Below are positions 19,184 to 26,140 of a DNA stretch of 34,442 nt, one piece after another. This DNA comes from Acidithiobacillus ferrivorans (lineage in GTDB: Bacteria; Pseudomonadota; Gammaproteobacteria; Acidithiobacillales; Acidithiobacillaceae): contig JAAOMR010000139.1 of NCBI GenBank assembly GCA_018853935.1, positions 1 through 34,442 of the forward strand, written 5' to 3'. Below the pieces are notes generated by a model that ran no database searches, had not been told where the DNA came from, and was given only the letters and a program-made list of their open reading frames with translations. The translations under genes and the position numbers were made by a program. Every line of letters begins with the position of its first letter. Position 1 is the stretch's first letter.

Positions 19184-19381
19184 ATGAATGCTGAAATCGA
19201 CGTAGATGCTGAAACGGAAAGGCTGGCTACTCTTGCGCAAGAGTATCTACAAGCAATGCCCGTTGAGGTTCTCGTAGCTGTAGCCAATGAGATCATTGAC
19301 TTGAATGCTGTAGCTCATGCTGAGCTAAGAGCGCGAGGACTGGATGATATCGGCAGATGGATTGGATTCGATAAAGCCTGA
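19184..19381 (+). CDS. Small acidic protein of unknown function (65 aa)
   Basis: Starting at ATG 19184 the product is a 65-residue acidic protein (MNAEIDVDAETERLATLAQE at its start) with an amphipathic helical middle and the C terminus ARGLDDIGRWIGFDKA. Short proteins with a similar RGLD-G-W-GFD tail occur on plasmids and ICEs, as I recall, without known function. The frame is open back to 19103, but that extension is rich in Tyr and Cys and unlike a gene start. It is first inside the element and reads away from the tRNA. It is too acidic for a typical excisionase. Confidence 0.6.
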   Translation: MNAEIDVDAETERLATLAQEYLQAMPVEVLVAVANEIIDLNAVAHAELRARGLDDIGRWIGFDKA

Positions 19382-19387
19382 GTGATA

Positions 19388-19409
19388 GGAGAGGATGTCC
19401 TCTCCCTTT
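19388..19409 (+). terminator. Hairpin terminator after the 65-aa gene
   Basis: GGAGAGGA (19388-19395) and TCCTCTCC (19398-19405) are perfect inverted copies, forming a tight stem followed by CTTTC. It begins 7 bases past the stop codon. The T-run is poor, so termination may be partial. Confidence 0.5.
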
Positions 19410-19482
19410 CTCCATCTTCTCCCTTGTGTAACTTCAGTACCTACTATATAGTTGTGCATAGTTGTTCTTCTGGAGGTGTGAA

Positions 19483-20070
19483 ATGGCTAGTGTCAAAGAG
19501 GAAGTAGAAAATGATGTATTTGCTGAGCTAGAGAAGGCTAAGCAAGCGAAAATAGCGGCTGAGCAAGCCTATATGGATTTAAAGAAAAGGTCGGAGACGG
19601 GGGTCACTAAAAAGATCAGCTCGCTCATCGCAAGCGCAGGACTTGAGCCAGTGAGTCTGTATGATGGGTGTCTCTCTGGTATGCCTATGAGTGGTGATGA
19701 CGCGCTACACATAGCTGCAAAGCTCATAAGTAAGGCTATGATGCCTGATTCGCAGGTGCTTTCTGTCCTGAAGTCCCATCGCGTACTCACTTCTGTGAGT
19801 AGTGGGGAGCGGGAAGGCGCGAAGAGGAGTTCCAAACGTGTATTCTATCAATATATGCTAGAAGATGGCGAGTATGAGGCTATTGCTTCTGGTAAAATTC
19901 AGGAAGGCAAGCACAGGCACGACCCAGCATTCTGGTGCATAAATCGTAAAGATAAGACTGTTAAGCCTGAGTGGTATTCAGTAAAGGGTAAGTTTGGCGA
20001 GTTCGCTCGCACGGCGGAGGAGAAGAAAGAACTTGCAAGATATGTGGCTAGCATTAAGTCGTCGGCTTGA
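19483..20070 (+). CDS. Unknown protein with N-terminal coiled coil (195 aa)
   Basis: The start ATG at 19483 has a good GGAGGT ribosome site at 19472-19477. The N-terminal 40 residues are charged and helical (EEVENDVFAELEKAKQAKIA). Then follows an alpha-helical middle, a basic stretch (REGAKRSSKRVFYQYM) and a C-terminal part with HDPAFWCINRKDKTVKPEWY. The layout, a coiled coil followed by a small tryptophan-bearing domain, faintly recalls nucleoid-associated proteins such as H-NS, but the H-NS DNA-binding signature is absent. I do not assign a function. The 3' end overlaps the opposing methyltransferase gene by 17 bases. Confidence 0.7.
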   Translation: MASVKEEVENDVFAELEKAKQAKIAAEQAYMDLKKRSETGVTKKISSLIASAGLEPVSLYDGCLSGMPMSGDDALHIAAKLISKAMMPDSQVLSVLKSHRVLTSVSSGEREGAKRSSKRVFYQYMLEDGEYEAIASGKIQEGKHRHDPAFWCINRKDKTVKPEWYSVKGKFGEFARTAEEKKELARYVASIKSSA

Positions 20071-21325
20071 TCCAGACCATCTCTTCTCGCAGTCTTCCCA
20101 TTCGCTCGATCTCTACAGAGAGGGTCTTCCACCCCTCTCTTTCTAGTCTAATGTACGCCTGTGAGCTATATCCACTGAGAATCGCCGAGCCTCTTATGCT
20201 CAGTAACAGGTCCACAAGGTCGTTGTGCTCCTCATCTGTAAGTTCGTTCGAGTAGTCAGCAGCTCCTGTAACTCGCGTACTCATAACATATGGGGGGTCG
20301 ATGTAAAAGAACACGTCCTTTTCGCCTGCATACTCACGGATTAGTTGCAGACCATCACCTTGTTGTATGATCACGCGTTCCAGTCTTTCGCCAGCCTGTG
20401 TTAGCGATTCTATCCTCTTATCTATAGTGTGCTGTGTAACGCTCTTATCAGAGTCGTCATCATACGCGAATCGATCAAGATAACCCAAGGATCTCATACC
20501 AAAATCAAACTTTGAGCATATGTAGAAGGCTCTGGCTAGAGTTATCGAGTCGGGTTGACCTATGGAGAGCTTCTTCGTCACCCTCTTTTCCCCTTCTCCT
20601 CTGACCTTTTTGGCTCGCACAGTAAGCTTTGAGAGATAGGGTAGGTGGAGCTCTCGTGCTCGCCGAGGCGCTTTAAAATAGTGCGTGAGTTGGTCTAGTA
20701 GAATTGATCGGAGAGCAGGTCGTGATAGCACGTCGAGGAAGTTGACTAGATAGGAGTCATAGTCACTAATGATCTCGACTGTTGATGGGTGTTGCGCGAG
20801 AGTCATAGTAGCTGAGCCACAGAAAGGCTCGATCCATATTTTATGAGGTGGTATTACTATTTTGCCTCTGGCTATATAATCAGTGAGCCACTCTTTGTTC
20901 CCCATATAGGGGATGGGTGGATTGTAGTCCTGATTGATAGAAACTGTCCTGTATGTGCCATAATCTAGGGTATCGGCAAGGTACTCACTCGTCACATGAG
21001 CATCCCTTTGTACAGATACAGTATGGGTCTCGAAGTCGTACTCACGCACATCCATGTCATAAAAGCTCATGGCTGACTCTTGTGCCATCTTAAGTGCGTC
21101 ATGGCAGGCTTGCACGTCTAGAGTGCCTGTATTACTAAAGTTGAAGGCATCGAAGAGTAGGGGGTAATCAAACTTTTTAATATCTACGTTAAGTGCAATA
21201 AAGTCTAAAAAGACCTGCTTGAGTTGCTTAGGTAAGTAGCTGACTAGTAGGTTAAGAGTTAGTCCCTGAGGTTTGTTTTGTTGTGTGTCTTCTGCGTTTT
21301 CGTGATCTGCACTTCCGAATTTCAT
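20054..21325 (-). CDS. D12-class adenine-N6 DNA methyltransferase
   Basis: A 423-residue protein. Its catalytic part begins PIPYMGNKEWLTDYI (the P-Y-x-G-x-K SAM motif X of Dam/D12 enzymes), followed by motif I EPFCGSATMTL near 165-172. DPPYVMST near 341 is catalytic motif IV, and the end is RMGRLREEMVWIKP. The first 130 residues are an extra domain of unknown role. This is a Dam/EcoRV-type adenine methyltransferase; the target sequence cannot be read. No restriction endonuclease is adjacent. It starts at ATG 21325, sharing one base with the ParB-like stop (TGATG). A GTG at 21328 is an alternative. Confidence 0.87.
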   Translation of the reverse strand: MKFGSADHENAEDTQQNKPQGLTLNLLVSYLPKQLKQVFLDFIALNVDIKKFDYPLLFDAFNFSNTGTLDVQACHDALKMAQESAMSFYDMDVREYDFETHTVSVQRDAHVTSEYLADTLDYGTYRTVSINQDYNPPIPYMGNKEWLTDYIARGKIVIPPHKIWIEPFCGSATMTLAQHPSTVEIISDYDSYLVNFLDVLSRPALRSILLDQLTHYFKAPRRARELHLPYLSKLTVRAKKVRGEGEKRVTKKLSIGQPDSITLARAFYICSKFDFGMRSLGYLDRFAYDDDSDKSVTQHTIDKRIESLTQAGERLERVIIQQGDGLQLIREYAGEKDVFFYIDPPYVMSTRVTGAADYSNELTDEEHNDLVDLLLSIRGSAILSGYSSQAYIRLEREGWKTLSVEIERMGRLREEMVWIKPTT

Positions 21326-22341
21326 CACTTGAGCCAGTCCTCCATGTGTGCGCCGTTTACCTCTTCTACAGGCTTATCTGTAAGCTTTGCGATAGCCTCT
21401 TTGCTAATTCTTAAAGTCAGAATGACGTCTGTTGCTAGTAGCAGATTATCATCAATAGCCTTTTGTATTCTGCTAGCAGTGCGCTCATAGGCATTAGAGG
21501 GGATAGAAATCTCCCTATAGAATACTGGAGGAGGCATCTGGTTCTTGGTTTTAGCCTTACCAGTCCCCTCTTCATTCTTTTTGGTTGTTGTTGGTGGTGC
21601 ATCTGTGATCTGTTCGAGAGCATCGTAAAGTAGAGAGTCTAGGAATCCTTTAGATACTCGCTGTCCCTCTTGGTTTTTTAGGTGGTCTAGTACAAAGGAC
21701 TTAGCTATTGAGTTAAGCATATACTGACTAGCGGGGTCCAAGGCGCGTGATATGCGCTCTAGTACTGACACAGAAGTTTCTGGGTACTTTAAGAGTAATT
21801 TCTGGTAGGCTGGAGAAATAGAGAAGAGTGCGCAGGCGATTCGAGATCTAGGCACATGATACTTTATGTGTATGCTGTTTCTGTTCTCTGCGGAATCCTC
21901 ACCATTTTTCATCAAAAAGTTAATCCACGAGGCTAGTTCAGGAAGCGCATAGTCTTCGCGAGCCATGTTGCCGACAAATGCTCTATGCAGTAGATTGGCA
22001 TCATAAGGCACTATTACTGCGGGTATTGTGCTCTTTGGATATAGGGTCTGGAAGATCTTGAGGCGCAGTAGACCCTCTGTCAGCACATATTTGAAGCGAT
22101 CTTTAGGGTCTGGATGGACCTGAATCGGCACAAAGATGCCATCTGTCTTTAGAGTGCTGTACAGAATGGCTAGATTTGAGTCTATGAAGTTGGTGTCCTC
22201 AAGACTCGACGCAAGCGCGGACAGGGTCTCAGCACGTGCATCAAGTAGTATCTGTGGGATCTTGATGCTTTTGAGCGGAATCTGCACGACATTCTGTGTC
22301 TTGGGTAGTGTAACTCTAAGGTTATCCGCACTATCGACCAT
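21325..22341 (-). CDS. ParB/Srx-fold protein
   Basis: A 338-residue protein. The N-terminal third resembles ParB/Srx: QIPLKSIKIPQILLDARAET, then DGIFVPIQVHPD and YVLTEGLLRLKIFQTL, i.e. the usual R-x-n-G-x-x-x-P-I-x-V and G-x-x-R-L pattern with GLLRL in place of GERRL. A helical middle part could include the DNA-binding helix-turn-helix, followed by a Lys/Pro linker and a C-terminal domain. The ATG at 22341 has AGAGGT at correct spacing; the open frame goes to a GTG at 22350 overlapping that site. It is coupled to the methyltransferase gene and divergent from the integrase. A role in partition or in regulation is possible; no ParA is adjacent. Confidence 0.72.
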   Translation of the reverse strand: MVDSADNLRVTLPKTQNVVQIPLKSIKIPQILLDARAETLSALASSLEDTNFIDSNLAILYSTLKTDGIFVPIQVHPDPKDRFKYVLTEGLLRLKIFQTLYPKSTIPAVIVPYDANLLHRAFVGNMAREDYALPELASWINFLMKNGEDSAENRNSIHIKYHVPRSRIACALFSISPAYQKLLLKYPETSVSVLERISRALDPASQYMLNSIAKSFVLDHLKNQEGQRVSKGFLDSLLYDALEQITDAPPTTTKKNEEGTGKAKTKNQMPPPVFYREISIPSNAYERTASRIQKAIDDNLLLATDVILTLRISKEAIAKLTDKPVEEVNGAHMEDWLK

Positions 22342-22412
22342 TTTTAGCACCTCTGACGTAGTTAACGTTTTGTAGCATAAAGGGTTATTAGAGTCAATAA
22401 GGCTTTGCTATC

Positions 22413-22428
22413 AGCTCTATATGGAGCT
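22413..22428. promoter_or_regulatory. Inverted repeat between the ParB-like and integrase genes
   Basis: AGCTC (22413-22417) and GAGCT (22424-22428) flank TATATG in the roughly 120-base divergent gap. GCTATCAG is also repeated at 22407-22414 and 22437-22444. Operator or ParB-like binding site is a guess. Confidence 0.35.
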
Positions 22429-22464
22429 ATTATTAGGCTATCAGTTTTGGATTGGAGTTCTGGA

Positions 22465-23580
22465 GTGGCTACTAAACCTCGCAAAAAGATCACTTCTGCC
22501 GGAAATGTTAGGTGGGAAGTTGTAATTAGGAAGGCAGGCTATCCGCAAGTCTCGAAGATGCATAAGACGGAAAAAGCAGCTTTAGAGTGGGCTATAGAGA
22601 CTGAATACCAGATTGCCAAAGGTACGTATGTCTTTAGCAAGAAGCTACAGGATAAGATGCAATTTAAGCAGGACGGCAGTGGGTCTAATATCAGTGAGAC
22701 TATGACTCTTGCTGAGCTTTTCACTGTGTATTTTGATAAGTATTCAAGCACTCTCAAAGATGGGGGTGATAAGGATAAGAGTAGAATTAAGCCTATTATA
22801 GAGTATATGGGGTCAGTGAGGCTTTGTGATTTGTCTAAAAGTACTATTATAGAGTACGCGACAATGCGCCTAAACTCTAAAGGCTTTAGGAAAAAGGTTA
22901 ATCTCTCAGGAGGGACTGTAAAGCATGAGATTAATATCATTAAGAGAGTCATTAACGTAGCTCTAGACGTCTATGAGATCAAGCTTACTAATGGAAATCC
23001 CGCTATATTTTCACGTGGGAGTCCAATAAGTAAGATGTTGAAGGGAGGTCAGAGGGATAGGGTGCTACGTGATAATGAGCAGGCGAGGCTATTTGAAGCA
23101 TGCAGAAACTCTAATAACAAAGAGCTAATCGACATAGTACTTATAGCGTTAGAGACTTCGATGCGCAGGGGTGAGGTGGTATCGCTAACTTGGAAAGCCA
23201 TAGACTTCGACAGAAAGGTCGTATATATCCCTGTTCCCAATGACAAGGGAGGGGATGGGAGGTATGTGGCTCTCACGGATAGTGCTATAGAGATATTAAA
23301 GAGCATAAGAGAAGGCAATGACTCAAGTGATGGCAATGTATTTGAGTCGACTGGTGATCACGCGCAAAAAAGTTTTGCTGAAGCGTGTAAAGAGGCAGGA
23401 ATCGTCGACTTCAAAATTCACGACCTGCGTCATACAGCTATCACGAGGACTGCGAATCGCACAGGCATGCACATACTTCAGCTTATGCAGTATTCTGGTC
23501 ATAAGAGCATGGAGATGGTCAAAAGGTACTATAAAGACGACATTGACGACGTCGTGCGGATACTTAACAAGAAACCTTAG
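22465..23580 (+). CDS. int: Tyrosine recombinase / phage-type integrase
   Basis: A 371-residue integrase when started at the GTG at 22465, which has GGAG at 7-base spacing. The frame is open to a TTG at 22405 without a ribosome site. The N-terminal arm-binding part has a KITSAGNVRWEVVIRK three-strand pattern. The core-binding domain covers about 90-190. The catalytic domain has Arg in SMRRGEVVSL (about 233), Lys in NDKGGDGRYV, His-x-x-Arg in HDLRHTAITR (about 319-322), His in YSGHKSMEMV and nucleophile Tyr in KRYY (about 355). This is presumably the enzyme that inserted the element at tRNA-Arg(CCG). Its stop overlaps the stop of traD (TTAG). Confidence 0.93.
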   Translation: MATKPRKKITSAGNVRWEVVIRKAGYPQVSKMHKTEKAALEWAIETEYQIAKGTYVFSKKLQDKMQFKQDGSGSNISETMTLAELFTVYFDKYSSTLKDGGDKDKSRIKPIIEYMGSVRLCDLSKSTIIEYATMRLNSKGFRKKVNLSGGTVKHEINIIKRVINVALDVYEIKLTNGNPAIFSRGSPISKMLKGGQRDRVLRDNEQARLFEACRNSNNKELIDIVLIALETSMRRGEVVSLTWKAIDFDRKVVYIPVPNDKGGDGRYVALTDSAIEILKSIREGNDSSDGNVFESTGDHAQKSFAEACKEAGIVDFKIHDLRHTAITRTANRTGMHILQLMQYSGHKSMEMVKRYYKDDIDDVVRILNKKP

Positions 23581-25532
23581 TGTTCTTCCTCTTCCTCTTC
23601 TTCGTGTTCCTCGCTTACTACAACGGCAGGTTCTTGCGTTTTCTGCTGCACAGGTTTGGCGTCTATGCCTTTGCCTGTCAAGGACATATCGTACAAGCTA
23701 GCCACTGCGTCTGCAATGGACAGACCCGGCACCACTCCTGCTAGTTCATGCACTGCATATTTTTCCGCAGCCTCTCCTATGGCATCACCCTCTTCCGTAC
23801 CCGTATCCGCTGGCTGAAGCTGTGCCAGCTTGACGTCCGGCGCTATGGTTTGCTGCTGCGCTACTCCCTGTGCCTTGTCCTCCACCTGTTGCTTTCCGCC
23901 AGCAGCGGACGTACCACCCACCTGTGGTGGTACAGCACCCCAGTCTGGTCGCTTGTAGCCAGCCTGCGTCCACGCAGCGGGTACTGTCATTGGGTGGTAC
24001 TCTGTGAGCTTGGGAAAATTCCATTGTAGTATCGCGGCGTTTTCCCCCTGCATTATAAGTGCTGTCGGACCCACATTATTCTGCACCCCTAGTCTTCGAC
24101 CAAAATCTGAAGGCATCATGACGTGCTCTTTGGAAGGCTGGTAGCCACCAGATTGGCTTGGCGAGCCTCCTGAAGTAGAAGACATAGGTGATGAAATCTG
24201 GCGCTGATATCTCTCCACTTCCCTCTCCCCCAGAAGATCCGCTCCCCACTTCTGATCTTGTGGTGCCGTGAGCCTAGCGATGATTTTGGTTGCAGTCTGA
24301 CCTGCCCAGATGGTTGATGTGTGACGATCATATTCGCGCTCTATCTGGTTAATGCTCTGCGCTCCTAGAATTACACGCATGCCCTTTGATCGTAGGGTCT
24401 CCAGAGCTTCTGTGATTGATGGCACCCTGCCACATTGAGGCACCTCATCCAGTATCATCCATATCCTGCGCTCCGAAGGGTCGCAGTCTGGCATCTCTGA
24501 TACCTGGCGCACGACCTGCTCTATGATCGATGCCACCCATGAACGGCTTAGTGACTTGCTGCTCGGACGATAACCCATGATTGCCACATTAGAAGACGTC
24601 TTGCCGCTCAGCCATCCTTTAATGCTCCAAGTCTTATTTTTGGCGTTGCATACCTCACCTGTGCCTATATTTATAACTGCGGATAGTTTGGATGCCATCT
24701 CAGCAAGAAAGCTGGCAGTGGTCTTTGAGTCTTTACCCATCAAGAATGCTTTAGCTAGCGGAGACTCGCGCATGACAGTTTCCAGTAACTGGTTATAGTT
24801 ACTCAGATGTTCAGCGCAGGCTCTTGCAAGATCGCTAAATCCCCACTTCACTCCATATTTTGTTTGCAGATCTGATATGACTGCAACTAGCAGTCCCTGC
24901 GCTCCTTGACTCCAGATCGCATCTTTCTCCGGCGTTGGCACCAGTGTCTCGGCGAGTGACTCGGCGTCCAGTCGAGTTGGTATGTCCAACCCTAGCTGCC
25001 ACCTCTTGCCTCTGGCGTCCCATGGAGCGAGTAGGTCATACTCCTTAATCTTCTCCTGAAAATCCCCTTTATATGAGAATATCAGGACTTTGTCTCCACG
25101 AGTTATCGCTTGATTGATAATCCTCCACAAGATTGTGGTCTTGCCACTACCTGATCCACCTAATATAAGTAGATGGCTGGTCTCGACCTTCTCCGAGATC
25201 TTTATTTTATCGTGTATCAGCAGACCATCTGTACTTGCATTGGCTCTTGCTATCTTATGATGTGTAGTCTGTAGTTCATAGCCTCTTATGTGCCGCTCTG
25301 GCGGCAGATGGCTGGCTCTGAATAATCCTATTGCGACAGCGATGGCAGATGGTATGGCAATGGCTAGAGGTATAATGCCTGCCGATAATGGCTTGTCTAT
25401 GTGCTCTATTACAGAGAGTGGACCCGCACCAGTCATGATGTAGGCTCCACAAAACCACGTCAACCCATATATCATGGCTCCTGCTGTGCCGGATATAGCT
25501 AGTCTTTCTAGGTCATTATTAGGATTATCCAT
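23577..25532 (-). CDS. traD: Type IV coupling protein, TraD/TrwB family
   Basis: A 651-residue hexameric DNA-pump type ATPase that links the relaxosome to the secretion channel. Two hydrophobic segments near the N terminus (about 15-35 and 50-70) anchor it in the inner membrane. Walker A LGGSGSGKTTI lies at about 124-131 and Walker B WMILDEVPQ at about 358-366. RVILGAQSINQIEREYD and GQTATKIIARL are typical of TrwB/TraD C-terminal AAD domains. The last 120 residues are low-complexity and end in EEHEEEEEEEH, an acidic tail recalling the TraM-binding tail of F TraD. It overlaps the upstream 132-aa gene by 8 bases. Confidence 0.9.
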   Translation of the reverse strand: MDNPNNDLERLAISGTAGAMIYGLTWFCGAYIMTGAGPLSVIEHIDKPLSAGIIPLAIAIPSAIAVAIGLFRASHLPPERHIRGYELQTTHHKIARANASTDGLLIHDKIKISEKVETSHLLILGGSGSGKTTILWRIINQAITRGDKVLIFSYKGDFQEKIKEYDLLAPWDARGKRWQLGLDIPTRLDAESLAETLVPTPEKDAIWSQGAQGLLVAVISDLQTKYGVKWGFSDLARACAEHLSNYNQLLETVMRESPLAKAFLMGKDSKTTASFLAEMASKLSAVINIGTGEVCNAKNKTWSIKGWLSGKTSSNVAIMGYRPSSKSLSRSWVASIIEQVVRQVSEMPDCDPSERRIWMILDEVPQCGRVPSITEALETLRSKGMRVILGAQSINQIEREYDRHTSTIWAGQTATKIIARLTAPQDQKWGADLLGEREVERYQRQISSPMSSTSGGSPSQSGGYQPSKEHVMMPSDFGRRLGVQNNVGPTALIMQGENAAILQWNFPKLTEYHPMTVPAAWTQAGYKRPDWGAVPPQVGGTSAAGGKQQVEDKAQGVAQQQTIAPDVKLAQLQPADTGTEEGDAIGEAAEKYAVHELAGVVPGLSIADAVASLYDMSLTGKGIDAKPVQQKTQEPAVVVSEEHEEEEEEEH

Positions 25533-25923
25533 GGTTGCGCCTCAACTGTATGTCCAAGATGGCACATAAGTCATCTACATCAGGTAATGGCACATTCTCT
25601 ATAACGATAGTAGGTTTACTACTGTTTAGTTTCACGCTTTTTTTATTTCTTGTGAAAGTAAACGTCTTCAGCCATGCCGCGACTGCCGATACATCCATAA
25701 GCCTGTTGCTTAAGATGCTTATCTGTGAGTACTTCGACGCATTCTTCAAGTATATAATGTAGTTGTCATTCTCTACATACACTTTCTCAGAATTTTGTAC
25801 GCAATTGCTATCAGTCAGTTGCCGCGCCTTCAGTCGTGCTTTATACCTGTTTACTCCTTCTCGCCGCTGCTGACGTATATGCTCCACATATTCGTTTGTA
25901 TTCAATACTTTTTGCAGTGCCAT
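25525..25923 (-). CDS. Unknown protein upstream of the coupling protein (132 aa)
   Basis: The ATG at 25923 has GTGAGG at 6-base spacing and begins MALQKVLNTNEYVEHIRQQR. A GTG at 25935 is the other possible start. The N-terminal third is basic and helical (RREGVNRYKARLKARQL). The rest is a mixed alpha/beta segment ending ILDIQLRRNHG. Its size, basic N terminus and overlap with traD suggest a relaxosome accessory protein comparable in position to TrwA upstream of TrwB, but I see no recognisable motif, so the function stays unassigned. Confidence 0.65.
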   Translation of the reverse strand: MALQKVLNTNEYVEHIRQQRREGVNRYKARLKARQLTDSNCVQNSEKVYVENDNYIIYLKNASKYSQISILSNRLMDVSAVAAWLKTFTFTRNKKSVKLNSSKPTIVIENVPLPDVDDLCAILDIQLRRNHG

Positions 25924-25967
25924 AACATTCCTCACTCTCTATAAGTATTAGATTACGAAATAAATGT

Positions 25968-26000
25968 ATTATAGTCAAGTTACGCGCATGTAATATGCGC
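25968..26000 (-). promoter_or_regulatory. Putative promoter/operator of the orf132-traD operon
   Basis: The minus strand has a perfect -10 TATAAT (25973-25968). The region where its -35 should be is covered by a 6-bp inverted repeat GCGCAT (25984-25989) / ATGCGC (25995-26000). A second one, CGTGA/TCACG, lies at 26013-26026. This is consistent with repressor control. No matching -35 is evident. Confidence 0.45.
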
Positions 26001-26074
26001 ACCATAATACTACGTGATGATTCACGCAGAAGTCTTTAAAGAATGCCATACCATTATAATATTTATTTAAATAT

Positions 26075-26105
26075 ATATTGATTATATACTTGATATAATC
26101 AATAT
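26075..26105 (+). promoter_or_regulatory. Extended -10 promoter inside a 12-bp inverted repeat, upstream of the dotA/traY-like gene
   Basis: ATATTGATTATA (26075-26086) and its exact inverse TATAATCAATAT (26094-26105) flank 7 bases. The right arm contains TATAAT (26094-26099), preceded by TGA, so TGATATAAT is a perfect extended -10. A dimeric repressor bound here would cover the promoter. The gene start is 36 bases further. Confidence 0.55.
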
Positions 26106-26140
26106 TAAGTTATAGCATGTTGATAAGAGAGGAGCACATT

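Noticed and set aside
19184-19381. Excisionase (recombination directionality factor)
   Set aside because: Size and place would fit, but the protein is acidic and shows no winged-helix or helix-turn-helix pattern.
19483-20070. H-NS-like silencer
   Set aside because: Coiled-coil start is suggestive, but the conserved H-NS C-terminal DNA-binding signature is absent, so no function is assigned.
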